Source: Tyto alba (taxonomy: Eukaryota; Chordata; Aves; Strigiformes; Tytonidae). Taken from it: a stretch of DNA of 64,000 nucleotides. The position numbers were made by a program, and so were the translations under genes. Position 1 is the stretch's first letter; the number at the start of each line of letters is the position of its first letter. Below are positions 11,909-23,705 of the stretch, in pieces. The notes under the pieces were generated by a model. It ran no database searches. It was not told where the DNA came from and saw nothing but the letters and a program-made list of their open reading frames with translations. The stretch lies in assembly GCF_018691265.1 (NCBI RefSeq), contig NW_024881298.1:690049-754048 (forward strand), written 5' to 3'.

Positions 11909-13422
11909 TGGGATGGGAACTTCCATCATGCCCGAGAGGAGGACAGCTGGGGTCAGGCGGACAAATGCCATGACGGGCTGCTGGAGAAAATCCATCTCTC
12001 CTACACGCATGTCGGACCCTTCAGCCCTGGTGGGAATTTTCTTCATGAAGTGCAGCTCCACTTGGGCACAACAAGTGATTTTCAGGCAATTACCCCAAGT
12101 GCAAAGACCACAAGACTCTGCAGCCAAGTTTGCAGGAGCAAATCTGGCCCTAAATGCCAGAAAGCTCCGAGTGTCTCCCCCTGCTTAAATCCATTGCGCT
12201 GGTCTCATGGTTCACCCCATGTTTAGCTTCTGCAGTTGTGGCAGGAGGGTGAGGGGGGAGCGTTTGGGCTGGTGGGAAAAAGGAAGACACTCAGAAAGAT
12301 GGAGAAAGAGCAACTGGGATGCTTCTCCTTTGCCAGGAACCCTCCCCTGGGCCCAAAGCCCTGCAGGAACCCTCCCCTGCCTTGGTGGGGGGGTGCAGCT
12401 CTGTCTGTCTCTCCCTCCCATCACCAAACAAGTGGGCAATGGGGACAAGGTTGTTTCTTTCCTTCTCCTTCTATGGCGATGCTTCTGCAAAAAGACTTCT
12501 CGAACTTTCACCCTCGGCATGCCCTCGGCAAACTCCGTGGACTGTTCCTGCCGGGCCAGGATCATATCTGGGGATGGCAAAGGGAAATGAAGCCATCGCA
12601 GCAGAAAGCCCCTCCGAGTCCTGACCCCCGGAGCCCCCGGGCAAGGCTGTGCCACGCAGGACACCCCAACGCAGGCTCAGCCTTGCTTAGCAAGACGTTT
12701 TATCACAATTCAGCCTGTGCATGGAAAACAAGAACTTTCTTTTGCTAATAAACAGCATCAAAGTACATGTTCATTGCTCTGCTAAGGTAATTATTTCCCA
12801 TTCTAAATAATGCAATTTTCTTGCTGGATCTGGCCTTTCGGTCTGACTCTACACATTTAACCAAACTGGAAGCAATCTATAGCAGAGACTTTCCCAGAGT
12901 TTCCTTGCCCGAGCAACTGCAATTTGACGGCGCCCATGGTACCTGCAATCTCTTTGATGCTGTTGGCACAAATGGCCAGCAGCACTGTGCCGCAGAGGAT
13001 GCAGCTCCTCAGCTCAAAGAGGCTGTGCAAGGGCAGCGTGACATCTTCCACGTCCTCCGCAAACTTCAGCCACCTGTGGACAGCAGGCACCATCAGCCCC
13101 ACGGCAAGAAAACAGCCCCACCTCTGTAGCCCCTTGGGTAGAGCTGTGGGGTGGCAAGAGGAGAAGGCTCCTCGCAGCAGCACCTGCAGCTGCAAAAGCC
13201 TCACCTGCCGGGGAGCAGACAGCAGAGCCCGCGGGCGGTCGCCACCGGGACTCCTCTCCTACCGCAGCCGGCAGCAGAGATTTACCTTGCCCTTCCCTTC
13301 CACATGGCATCTTCGCCCTCTCTCACGCAGATCTCACCCAGCTCGGTGAACAAGCCTTGGGGGACATGCTGCTCGTCCTCCTCGGTCCCGAGGATGAACT
13401 GCACCCGCTGGGACGGGGTGTC
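11909..13422 (-). pseudogene. SLC4-family transporter-like pseudogene, cytosolic exons (arm 1 copy)
   Basis: These are mirror copies of the exons at 27905-29417: about 13286-13421 ('VQFILGTEEDE..V'), 12943-13073 ('LHSLFELRSCIL'), 12457-12567 ('VKVREVFLQKH') and 11909-12064 ('FMKKIPTRAEG', 'AFVRLTPAVLL'). They correspond to the N-terminal cytosolic domain of Na+-coupled bicarbonate transporters. The transmembrane exons that follow in arm 2's flank are absent here because the arm ends at 10935. This is an isolated exon block with no sign of a promoter or 3' end. Confidence 0.8.
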
Positions 13423-13719
13423 TGGGGGCAGAAGACAAAGCCCGGGCCCGTTACCGCGCTTGAATCCGGCCCGACATGCTCACATGCAGAGTGGGCATCA
13501 GCTCGGTACCAGTTCAGCCATAAATATCGGGCTGGCCCCTCTCCCCAATTTGCTCAGAGCCACGGAGAATGAGAAGCATCAATTCCACCTCTGCACAAAG
13601 ATGGGCAGCTTTCGTGCCCCACATTTCCATTTTTAGAGCCAGGATCTCTCGGAAAAAGGCAAACCTAAATCCACTATCCATTTAAGTGCCATAAAGGAAA
13701 AAAAAAAAGAAACTGGGAA

Positions 13720-16700
13720 AAGTCTGGAAAAAGGGACTCCACCCAGTAGTGGCAAATCCATATATATTACTGATAGCCCTTAAAGAAACATATCAGTAGT
13801 TTACAGTGCTTGATTTGAAAGATGCTTTCTTTTGCATACCCCTGGAACAGGAAAGTTGTAAACTGTTTTTGAGTGGGAGAGCCCAAAACCAGGGCGTAAA
13901 GTCCAACTAACACGGACACGACTACCCCAAGGATTTAAGAACAGGCAGCAGTCTTTGGTAGCCAGCTAGCAAAGGAACTGTAAATCTGGTCAAAGGAAAA
14001 AGACGGTGACATTTTAACTGCTACTGAAGAAAAGTCAACCTGTATACGGGTAACCACTGAACTTTTAAACTTTTGGGGACTTAATGAATAGAAGGTGTCT
14101 AAGAAGAAAGCCTAAATAGCAAGCCAAACTGTAATATATTTAGGCTTTGAGATTTCAAAGGGACAGAGGAAGTTGGGGACTGACCAAAAGGAAACAATCG
14201 GTGCCATTCCTGAATCCCGAACTGTGCAGGAATTAAGAGCATTTCTGGGAATGGCTGGGTGGTTCCATCTCTGGATTATGAATTATGGCCTGATAGCCAA
14301 ACCATTATATGAGGCCCAGAGGTCTGTTCCTTTCATGTAGGGCCGACAACAAGAAAAGGCCTTTCAAAAACTTAAACAAGCTCTAATGTCAGCACCAGCT
14401 TTAGAATTACCTGATTTAACTAAAGATTTCCAGTTGTTTGTCCATGAATGACAGCACCTTGCCCTGGGAGCCCTGACCCAGAGGATGGAAGCTGGAAGAA
14501 ACCTGTGGGGAACTTTTCTAAAGAACTGGACACGGTGAGTGAAGGATGGCCCTCCTGCCGGTGGGCAGTAGCGGCAACAGGAATACTAATACAAGAAGCC
14601 AGAAAGCTCACCTTGGGAAGAATCGTCATGGTTTATGTTCCACATATGGCTGTTACAGTGCTGGAACAAAAAGGGGGGTATTGGTTATCCCCAGCAGAAT
14701 GATGAAAAATCAGGTAATCCTTACAGAACAAGATGATGTGGTCCTAAAAACAACTAACCTTGTAAATCCTGCAGCTTCCCTAAGTGCTTCACAGGAGGAA
14801 GAAGGACCCGAGCATGACTGCATAACGACTATTGAGCACGTGTATTCCAGCCGAGAAAACATGAAGGATGTCCCTCTTGAAAACCCTGAATGTGAGTGAC
14901 CCTGTTCAGGGATGGCAGTAGCTTTGTACAGAATGGAACTCACTACGCAGGATACGCGGTAACAACTGAAAATACTGTGATAGAGGCAAATGCACTGCCC
15001 AACGCTACATCAGCACAGAAGGCAGAATTGATTGCCTTGACGTGAGCTCTGGAACTAAGTAAAGGAAAGAAAGTGAACATATGGACAGATTCAAAATAGG
15101 CTTTTGGAGTGATTCATGTCCATGGAGCTTTATGGAAAGAACGAGGACTATTGTCCTCCCAGGGGGCAAATATTAAGCATCAAAAGGAAATCTTACAATT
15201 GTTACTGGCGGTTCAAGAACCGGCCCAAATAGCAACCATGCACTGTAAAGCACATCACTCCGGAAATACAAAAGTAGCAGAAGGAAATAGATCGGCAGAG
15301 CAAGCTGCTAAGAATGCAGCTAAACAATGAGGGTTACAAATGGCAGTAATTCCTACTAGAACTGTAACTCTCCCTAAAGAACCATCAACATAATCAAAAG
15401 AAAATGAAAAATTAGCTCAGTTCCTAAGTGCAGAGAGAAATCCAGAGGGATGGTAGACAACCTCTGAAGTTAAGGTGATTGTGCCCCCATTAATTATGAG
15501 GGCAATACTAACAGGTAAAACATCAGGAATGCCATTGGGGTGTAGAAGCCCTGGTGACATTCCTGAAGAGGCACATAATAACAGTAAGCATGTTAGAAAT
15601 CCTAAATCAGTTGCTGCAAAGTGCAAAGTATGTTTAAAGAATAATCCGGGGGTACAAAAAAGGGTTCAAATGGGCAAATTAAAAACAGGAGTAGAACCTG
15701 GTGACTATTGGCAGTTTGGTTTTACAGAATTACCCAAATGCAAAGGTTATCGGTATGTTCTGGCTGGGGTTGATACTTTTTTATGGATGGACGGAAGCCA
15801 TTTCCCTGTCACACAAATCAAGCTAAGGAAACAGTTAAATGGCTGTTATAAAAAATAATCCCAAGATTTGGGGTGCCCATTGGAATATCATCAGATAGGA
15901 GACGGCATTTTATAGCAACTGTGGTGCAGGACACGAGCAAAGCTTTAGGGATAACCTGGGTTTTGCATGCTCCCTGGAGACCACAATCCAGTGGAAAAGT
16001 AGAAAGAATGAATTAGACTTTAAAGAGACAAATTAGCAAAAGATGTCAAGAAGTTAACTTGAAATGGCCTCGAGCACTCCCACTGGCATTACTACATATT
16101 AGAATACAGCCGAGGAGTGAGATGTCAGCCAGCCCCTATGAATTACTTTATGGAAAACCATATGAGACGCTGGAACCCAATCCAAATATTCATGTAACAA
16201 GAAAATAAAAAGTATATAATTACTTGATTTCCCTTGGAAAAACTTTAGTTAAACTCTGGAGTGTGGTGGTGTGGAATGCCGTACAAGACTTCCAACCTGG
16301 GGACTGTGTCTGCATAAAGACCTGGACAACGGAGCCCCTACAAGAGAAGTTGAAGGGACCTTGCCAAGTGCTGCTAACTACATTCACCACAATCAAGATT
16401 GCTGAATCAGATGCCTGGATCCATTATACAAGAATAAAGAAGCCATCATCTACAAACTGGAGAGTGACTGGAGACCTGGAAAACTTAACAATTGACGTTG
16501 AAGCATGATTAAATATTTGAATTTTGTTTTTCTGTAATTTTTATAGTCTATGATGGTGGAAACATGGTTGAAGGAAAAAAAATCGTTATCAGGCCTGACA
16601 CAGGTGACCGATGATGTTCGTAGGGCTTGGTCTGACATGCATTGTGAAAAATTAATTGACCCATAAAGCAGAGTTTAATCGAATGATTTTACAAGCAGCG

Positions 16701-16825
16701 GCGAGGCAACGAGACCAGTCATTAAAAGATCCACCATCATATGACAATTTGGCATTCAGTGAGACCACAATTTGAATATGTGAAAGTATTGGGTATGATT
16801 ATCAATCCTTTCAAAGGGGGGGAAA
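13720..16825 (+). pseudogene. pol: Gamma-like ERV pol relic, arm 1 (RT, RNase H, integrase)
   Basis: RT begins mid-domain and includes a 'LDLKDAFF' motif near 13810. A thumb/connection segment reads 'AFLGMAGWFHLWIM' near 14240. RNase H follows from about 14895 ('[12 protein letters not shown]', later 'WTDSK'). Integrase covers about 15475-16508, with 'CKVCLKNNPGVQKR', 'GVDTFLWMDG' and a C-terminal 'FQPGDCVCIKTW' domain. This is a gammaretrovirus-type order. There are many stops and frameshifts. RT before the LDLKD block, all of gag and nearly all of env are missing; about 300 bp lies between integrase and the LTR. Confidence 0.85.
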
Positions 16826-17407
16826 TGTTGCAGTTACCCTAATAAAATAGTTTGAATCCTAGATTAGTATTTTGATTTTAGTTTACAATATGATTTTGAT
16901 TTTAAAATGGAGTTATAGCAGCTATGAGAATATAAAGCACGTTAAGGCCCTTAGGAATAGGTAGCTACTATGGTGTGTGCCTTGATCACTATGAGAATCG
17001 TTATGGAATGCAAATTAAAACAATGGGTAGTGGTTATGGACCTTGAGTCAAAACAATAAGTACCAGAAGATGCTTGTTTTGGTTGGGAAGATCAACCAAA
17101 GAAGAAATGAGCATGCACAGGGATGGAGTTCAATCAGCAGCCAAAGTGAGGAAGACTATCGACGACCACCAGAGGAGCCCCGTCCAATATAACCACGCAT
17201 GTGTTAGAGACATTAGCATATGATAATGATTTCCAGTAAATAACATAAATATGCTAATCATTACCCTCCCCTCATTCTATTCCAGTCAATCAGTAAAGAT
17301 GACCCATGATTTCTGTAGAATAGGAATAGAGGTAAGGTGAGGTAACTGAAACCCAATCATTATTAAGGTCAAATTAAACTTTATTAATTTTGTTCATCTT
17401 ATGTAAC
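16826..17407 (+). repeat. Gamma ERV 3' LTR, arm 1, truncated
   Basis: This LTR starts TGTTGCAGTTACCC right after a purine tract (caaagggggggaaa). It matches the first 583 bases of the 794-bp LTR in arm 2 and is cut at the arm junction, losing the polyadenylation signal and 3' end. Confidence 0.85.
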
Positions 17408-17999
17408 TGTCCTGGTTTCGGCTGGAATAGAGTTAATGTTCCTTTTTGGTAACTAGAATACTGCTGTGTTTTAGATTCAGCATTGGGTTTGGTATGAGAA
17501 GAATGCTGATAGCACACATGTTTTCGGCTGCTACTGGGATTTCAAGGACTCTCCAACTCCCCATGTCCTGCCCGTGCACAAGTGCACAAGAGACAGGGAG
17601 GGAGTACGGCCAGAGCACCAGACCCAAATTGACCAATGACATATTCCGTATCATGTAACGTCATGCTCATTATATAGAGGAGGGGTGGTAGGGAAAGGGC
17701 TCTCTCGCACTCACTTCTGGGCTTGCAATTGCAGGATCTTAGTATTTCGGGATCGCTAGCTGGGAACAGGCTGGGTATTGGTCAGTGTGTGGTGAACAAT
17801 TACACTGTGCATTGTTCGTTTATATTTGCTATTACTGTCATTTTTCTCGTTTTATTACCATAATTAAACTGTTTCTATCTCAATCTGCAAGTCTCCCTTT
17901 ACCCCTCCAATTCCCTCCCCCATTCCCAGGTGTGTGTGGGGGAAGAGTGGAAGATCAGCTGCAGGGTGGTTGGCTGCCGACCAGGCTCAAACCATGACA
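17408..17999 (+). repeat. Solo ERV-L-type LTR
   Basis: The LTR begins TGTCCTGGTTTCGGCTGG and ends CTCAAACCATGACA. This resembles the widespread bird ERV-L LTR type ('..ctggaatagagttaatg'). It has a TATA-like run (cattatatagagg) near 17670. The flanking pentamers (gtaac / ttccc) do not match, so there is no target-site duplication. It abuts arm 1 exactly. A related LTR lies at 53751-54234. Confidence 0.8.
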
Positions 18000-19334
18000 T
18001 TCCCCCGCCCTGTAGATTTTCTATTCAACCTGTTCATGTATCTTGACTGTCTCATCAAAAACATTTATTCTTCATGTCAAATCTATATCAAAAATGATTG
18101 CCCCTTCTCCTGTCACTACTGGCCTAGATAAAATGTCTCACTCCATCTTCCTTGGTCTTTGACCACTCTATTTTCATCTGTAAGCACCTTGGGAAATGCC
18201 CAGATATCTCCCAAGATGGGGTCTGGAGGACTCAAACACATAACAAATAGAGTCTGAATGCCCTTGGCTCAGTGATGTGGACACTTGGAGCAGTCTGGCA
18301 GTAGCGCCACAGTGCTGGAAGAGAGATTTCAGAGATGGTGGAGCTATTCTTCTTAGAGGAAAACATCCTGAGAAAGAAATAATGCCATAAAGTGCCTCTG
18401 ATGAAGGCCAGATTGGACACAAGGAGTAAACACTTTCACTCCAAGGGCAGTGCTGCGGTGCAACGCATCACCCAGAAGGAGATGGGATCACCCCAAGGCT
18501 TTGTTTTTCAAGGAAGAGCCAAGGAGGACGGAAAGACATCAGGGAAGGAAGGAAGATGCTCATGTGGGAATGAGGTGAGAGAGATGGGGGATGAGGACAG
18601 CCTGCAGGGAAAGAGGCGCAGGGGATGCAACCCCATAGGCCAGCCTGTGGTGGAGATGACAGAGGGCTGTGGAAAAGCTGAAAGCCCCCAGTAAAGTCAA
18701 CCCCTTCACAACTTTGGCTATGGCTGTTGTCTCTGCCACTGATGGCTGTGAGGAGGCACAGTCCCTTGCAGCACGGGGGCCTCATGGCCTCCTTGTGCAT
18801 CCTCAGGAGCCTGGGAGGTGCACATCTCCATACCCCCTACCCCAGGAAGAGCCCTGAGGAATGTGGGAGGGACAGGATCTCCCTTCCCAGGGGCTGGGAG
18901 TCACTGCATGGCTACTTGTTTACTGGACACAGGGCCTGGTCCTTTACCTTAATGCAATACCTTCACGTTTACTCAGCACCAGAAAAACCTTTCCCTTGCT
19001 TTTCTGAAACTGTCATCACTGCCTTCAGATTTCTGCTCTAACAAGATCCTGGGGAGGCTTTGTCAACAGTGACCCTCAGTGGGACCCATTAAAGCCACAA
19101 GAAACTTTGGAGTTTGAATCCAACTTTTTCAGAGGTTTCTTCAGCTTCTTCTCTGTGCCTGTTTTCCGTGGAGTTGGCACCAAACCCTCCTGAGGGGTCA
19201 TTAAAGTGCCTTGGGCTGTTGCTGTGGTGCTGAGCTGGGCCGGGCTCCTGGGCCGGAGGGAGCTCCTGGCAAGTGGGCAGCGCTGCAGAGAGACAGCTCT
19301 GCCCAGGAGCAGCTCCTCTGCAAAGCGCAGCAGG
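18000..19334. other. Spacer, mostly unrecognised, with repeat copy at 18135-18242
   Basis: This lies between the solo LTR and the olfactory receptor duplication block. Apart from 18135-18242, the inverted diverged partner of 101-207, nothing was recognised. Open frames such as 18392-18694 have no family resemblance. Confidence 0.4.
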
Positions 19335-19546
19335 GCTGAGGGCACTGCCTGCAGGCACCCAGGGCAGAGCAGCGAGGCACACACAGCTTCAAGGCAGCCT
19401 GGGCTGGGAAGCTGCTGAGAGCTCCGAGGAGGAGAAAGCGTCAGGGCCCTGGCCACAGTAAGTCTGGGGGTGCAGGGCAATGCAGCTGCAGCTTGGGGAG
19501 GGATCTGGGGAAGGCGGCAGAGCCGCCAGGAATCTGCCTCCTGCCT

Positions 19547-19591
19547 AGAGGAGGAGGAGGAGGAGGAGGAGGAGGAGGAGGAGGAGGAGGA
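19547..19591 (+). repeat. (GGA)n microsatellite
   Basis: A pure run of about 14 GGA triplets. The orthologous place in block B (62294-62321, CCT on the plus strand) has about 8, so the tract has changed length since duplication. Confidence 0.9.
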
Positions 19592-20654
19592 TCTGCTCCC
19601 GAGCAGGGCTTCCCTGATGCCCCCTGCGAGGGCCAGGGCATGAGGGCTGCCTTCTGGCAGGGCCGGCTGCAGGGGTGTGCAGCCGGGTGTGCAGGCAGGG
19701 GTGCCCAGGGCTGTCCTTCCCAGCAGGGTCCCTGCACCCCAGGGGGCTGTGTGCTGGGGCAGGGACTCTGCTGCCTGCCAGGGTCAGCACTCAGCCTGCC
19801 CGGGGAGCTCCCCACGGTTCTGTGGGGAGAAGCTGTGGGGGGAAGGAGAGACCCCCGCCAGGGCAGCGTTCTTCTGCTCTCCAGAGGCTGCTGCATGGGT
19901 CATGGGTGCAGATTAGCCCCACCACACTGTCAGAGGCAGCTTTTCAAGAAGCACATCAGGGCAGGGTCTATGTGAAAGGAAAGGGGCTTTCTAGGATATG
20001 TACCTAGAGTTTCCTGATGTATTTGGGAGGGTGTGAATAGTAGTGGAACTATTATGTTTGACCCAGATTCCTACAGCATTAGAGTGAGAGCTGTGAAGTT
20101 CTGTCAGGAAACTGCTTAAGTCCTTTCACCTGTTGCTTTGCCTACTGAAAGCCCCGTCACTGCTGTGGTGTCCTCTTACAACTTGACAACACAAGGCTAT
20201 CCCTGGGCAGTGCCCTATTGCCAGGAGGGGTCTGCAAGGCAGAGCTGAGAACACAGAGGGTGGGGTGGGGGCTGGCAGCACTGTCAGGGCAGTGACATGG
20301 GGACACAGAAATGGCTTCTGGCACAAAACAGCTCCAGGGAGCAGAGAGCCAGGACTTGCTCCAGCATTCTCTTGACTCTCTAATAAGGAACAGGGAGACG
20401 CTTTTTCCCTCAGGTCTCCCCTGTGTTCAGGCTGAGAGAAGTGTGAAAGATGAGGATTTCTACCCCTTCAAAGAATGTCTTCTCTGAAACATCACAAATC
20501 TGAGCTCATAAACAGGAATTGAATATATTTCCCCCAAAGAAAGAGAAATAATTTTGAGGAGACTTTTTGGTAAACAGCATAAGGTTGAATAAAAAGAAGT
20601 CTGTCCTAACTTGTCAAAGTCTTATAGTTCAACCTCTCTGCCTGCAGTGAACAA

Positions 20655-21566
20655 ATGTCCAACAGCAGCTCCATCACTGAGTTCCTCCTCCTGGCATTTG
20701 CAGACAGACGGGAGCTGCAGCTCCTGCACTTCTGGCTCTTTCTGGGTATCTACCTGGCTGCCCTCCTGGGCAACGGCCTCATCATCACAGCCATCGCTTG
20801 CGACCACCACCTCCACACCCCCATGTACTTCTTCCTCCTCAACCTCTCCCTCCTCGACCTGGGCTCCATCTCCACCACTCTCCCCAAAGCCATGGCCAAT
20901 GCCCTCTGGGACACCAGGGCCATTTCCTACATGGGATGTGCTGCACAGGTATTTCTGTTTTTATTTTTGCTATCATCAGAATATTCCCTTCTCACCATCA
21001 TGGCCTATGACCGCTACGTTGCCATCTGCCAACCCCTGCACTACGGGACCCTCCTGGGCAGCAGAGCTTGTGTCCACATGGCAGCATCCGCCTGGGGCAC
21101 TGGATTTCTCAATTCTCTCCTGCACACTGCCAACACATTTTTCCTACCACTCTGCCAAGGCAATTCCATAAACCAGTTCTTCTGTGAAATCCCCCATATT
21201 CTTAAGCTTTCCTGCTCAGATTCCTACCTCAGGGAAGTTGGACTTATCATGGTTACTGCCTGTTTAGTATTTGGTTGTTTTCTTTTCATCATGCTGTCCT
21301 ATGTACAGATATTCCGGGCTGTGCTGAGGATCCCCTCTGAGCAGGGACGGCACAAAGCCTTTTCCACATGCCTCCCTCACCTGGTCGTGGTCTCCCTGTT
21401 TATCAGCACTGTCATTTTTGCCTACCTGAAGCCCCCCTCCATCTCCTCCCCATCCCTGGACCTGGTGGTGTCATTTCTGTATTCAGTGGTGCCTCCAGCA
21501 GTGAACCCCCTCATCTACAGTATGAGAAACCAGGAGATCAGGGACACACTGAAGAAGCTGATTTAG
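20655..21566 (+). CDS. Olfactory receptor (bird OR14-like), OR-A, intact
   Basis: A 303-residue seven-transmembrane odorant receptor, expected in olfactory sensory neuron membranes and coupled to a G protein. Family marks in order: N-terminal glycosylation site 'NSS' (residues 3-5), 'GNGLIITAIA' (TM1), 'LHTPMYFFLLNLSLLDL' (TM2), 'MAYDRYVAICQPLHY' (end of TM3), 'SYVQIFRAVLRI' (TM5), 'KAFSTCLPHL' (TM6) and 'NPLIYSMRNQEI' (TM7). The coding region is a single exon. The chosen ATG gives the usual short N-terminus and aligns with OR-B. It differs from OR-B at about 41 of 303 positions by eye (about 86% identity). Its TAG stop lies where OR-B has CAG, so the tail is 8 residues shorter. Confidence 0.93.
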   Translation: MSNSSSITEFLLLAFADRRELQLLHFWLFLGIYLAALLGNGLIITAIACDHHLHTPMYFFLLNLSLLDLGSISTTLPKAMANALWDTRAISYMGCAAQVFLFLFLLSSEYSLLTIMAYDRYVAICQPLHYGTLLGSRACVHMAASAWGTGFLNSLLHTANTFFLPLCQGNSINQFFCEIPHILKLSCSDSYLREVGLIMVTACLVFGCFLFIMLSYVQIFRAVLRIPSEQGRHKAFSTCLPHLVVVSLFISTVIFAYLKPPSISSPSLDLVVSFLYSVVPPAVNPLIYSMRNQEIRDTLKKLI

Positions 21567-22117
21567 TCAGTTGTCTCACAGCAGGAATAAACTGCCCATG
21601 TCTCTTCAGAAGTCATTTGCAAATCTTATCTGAAACCTTCTGTGCAGTAAGCATTTTATTTGTGAAAATCTTGTTTGTTCCAAAATGTCTGCATCCTCTC
21701 CTCTACCTCAGAGACATGAACCAGCCTCTCTGACCCAGAACACTTCTGTGCGTGTGTCTGGTAGGACAGTACAGCTGGCCTCCCATGTCACATATCTATA
21801 ATAAAAGAGGATTTTTTCACTGCCTATGCCTGGAGGTTGGTCTGTTCTTCCAAAGCTGAGGTCAGGAACAGGCTGAAGGAATTGCCCCTCTGAGCCTGCT
21901 GCTGTGCTGGGGTTCTCCAGGGGTTCAGGGCAGGAGGGCATGGGGGGATGTGTTAGGGAATAGGCCTGTGCTGCCCCTTCACGTGGGGGTGCCCAGTGCA
22001 ATGGAAATGATGGCTGATCCATGGGGATCTCCCTGGGACCATCTCCCCGTGGCTTTCAGCCACCACTGCCCTGCAGAGCAGCACCGCCAGCTCAGGACCA
22101 TGCCTGAGGTGACATCC

Positions 22118-23192
22118 TGTCCTGGGTTGAGTGAGTGGTGGAGTTTTTTGGTGGCAGGGGAGGGGGCTATCGGGGCGGCCCCCTGTGAGAAGCTTCTCGA
22201 AGCTCCCCCAGCTCCACGTCAGCTCCACTTCTGTTTGGGAAATTGAGCCAATCGGCTGCGCCTCTGCGATAACGTATTTAAGTAGGGACGTGGTGACGGG
22301 CAGTCGGACTTGTGAGGAGGAGTTGCTGCAGCTGCATGAACACCAAGGTCAGTGGAGGAACGGAGGAAGAAAGGAGGGGGGAGGTGTGCTGGAGCAGAGA
22401 CCCCCCTGTATCCTGTGGTGAGACGGCAGGGCGGCCCCCCCCTGCCACCCATGAAGATCTACGGTGGAGCAGACATTGATTTACAGCCTGTTGGTCCTGC
22501 TCGGCTGATCAAGGTTCTGTGCCCGAAGAAGGCCGGGGTCTCATGGAAAAAGGCAGCCCAGCTGCTGTAATTCAGTGCTGGGAGGATTGCAGCATGCGGG
22601 GGAGTCCCACGCCGGAGCAGCTCGGGAAGGGCTGCAGCCGTGGGAGAGAATCCAGTCGGAGGAAGTTGGTGACCCATGACGGAGCAGTGTGGGGAATGCT
22701 GCAGCCCATGGGAGGAATTCAAGTCGGAGAAAGTTTGTGGAGGACTGTCTCCTGTGAGAGGGGGACCACGATGGAGCAGGGGGTAACAAGTTTTGGACAC
22801 TCCCCTCACCGAAGATGAAGGAAGTGGCAGCACTGACTGCACCCCCCATTCCCTGCCCCTGCGCCACTGGGGGAGGAGGTAGAGATATCGGGAACAGAGC
22901 TGAGCCCGGGAAGAAGGGAGGGGTGGGGGGAAGGTGTTCTCAAGATGTGGCAATGCTTCTCACTGTCCTACTCTGTTATGTGTTGTTAGTGTCTGTAATA
23001 AATGTATGTTCTTTTTTTTTCTTCCCCTAACGAGTCTGCCTTTTGCTCGTGATCATAAAAGGGGGATTTTCCCCCATCCCAGTCCTATCTTGAACCCCAA
23101 GCCTGGCTCTCTGTTCCTTCTCATTGCCGGAGGGGAAGGGAGAGAGAGGTGCTGCATTGTGCTTGGCTGTCAACCAGGCCTAAACCACAACA
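22118..23192 (+). mobile_element. Solo LTR (1075 bp) with 5-bp target-site duplication
   Basis: The element starts TGTCCTGGGTTGAG and ends CCACAACA, with CATCC directly repeated on both sides (22113-22117 and 23193-23197). Block B has the empty site ('gaggtgacaacccgcgac' in reverse, near 58860-58880), so the boundaries are certain. Inside are a CCAAT-like box ('gagccaatcgg') and a TATA-like 'gtatttaag' near 22255-22285, and an AATAAA near 22998. No internal retroviral sequence remains. Orientation is taken from these signals. Confidence 0.92.
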
Positions 23193-23705
23193 CATCCCGT
23201 GACAAGAGCAGACCTATTTCTGGAGGCACCAGTTTGGGCAGCTTTTCTCTCGCTGGCACAGCAGGAGCTGCCTGGGGAGCCCCCAGTGCAGGAGTCTTGT
23301 GCTGGGGAGAGGGACGGGCACAGAGGGGCTGCCAGCACTGGGCAATCAGGATCTCTTGGAGAGAAGAGCAGCAGAGAGAGGGAGATGCTGGCCTGCTCGT
23401 GCCATGGCTGGCCCCAGCCCTGGAGCTGATGGGGAGGCTGAGAGCCCTCTGTGCCCCAGGAGCTGCTGTGACCTTCCAAGGGTCTGGGGCTGTGGGCTGA
23501 GTGCCCAGAGCTCTGCAGCACCCTGCGCTGGGAAATGCCATGGGGCCAGCCAAGACTGGGCTGTTGTGCTGGGATGGGCTGGGCTGGGGAGAGTGTCGTG
23601 GAGATGGGGAGTGCTGGGGAGGGTCTGGGCTGCTGTTGAATGTACTCGTGAGAGAAAATGTCATTGCACAGCTTATACTGTGTGAGCATGCAGAGAGAGC
23701 ACTCA

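Larger units (their letters stand above)
10935..17410 (+). repeat. Inverted repeat, arm 1 (about 6.5 kb)
   Basis: This is the reverse complement of 23915-30391; paired coordinates sum to about 41325-41326 throughout. Reading both arms, only around ten differences were noticed, including one single-base indel near 15555/25770. Both ends of arm 1 are abrupt. The outer end joins ERV-1 gag (GC shared by both sides). The inner end joins an ERV-L-type LTR (TGT shared) and cuts the gamma ERV LTR about 210 bp short. Arm 1 is therefore likely the derived copy. Confidence 0.95.
19335..23705 (+). repeat. Olfactory receptor segmental duplication block A
   Basis: Blocks match the reverse complement of 58351-62530: about 19335-19905 with 61970-62530, the receptor coding region, and 21950-22117 plus 23193-23705 with 58351-59040. 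Intervening parts diverge or differ in length. Block A is interrupted by a solo LTR (22118-23192) and ends where the gamma ERV LTR starts at 23706. It includes a (GGA)n microsatellite longer than in block B. Confidence 0.85.

Noticed and set aside
12212..12664. A 150-codon frame shared by both palindrome arms, taken as a conserved gene
   Set aside because: Its conservation is simply due to arm identity. It overlaps an SLC4-like exon, and only the exon part has family resemblance.
20611..21171. Long alternative frames over OR-A and OR-B on both strands
   Set aside because: They are shadows of the receptor genes, which alone have the conserved seven-transmembrane motifs.
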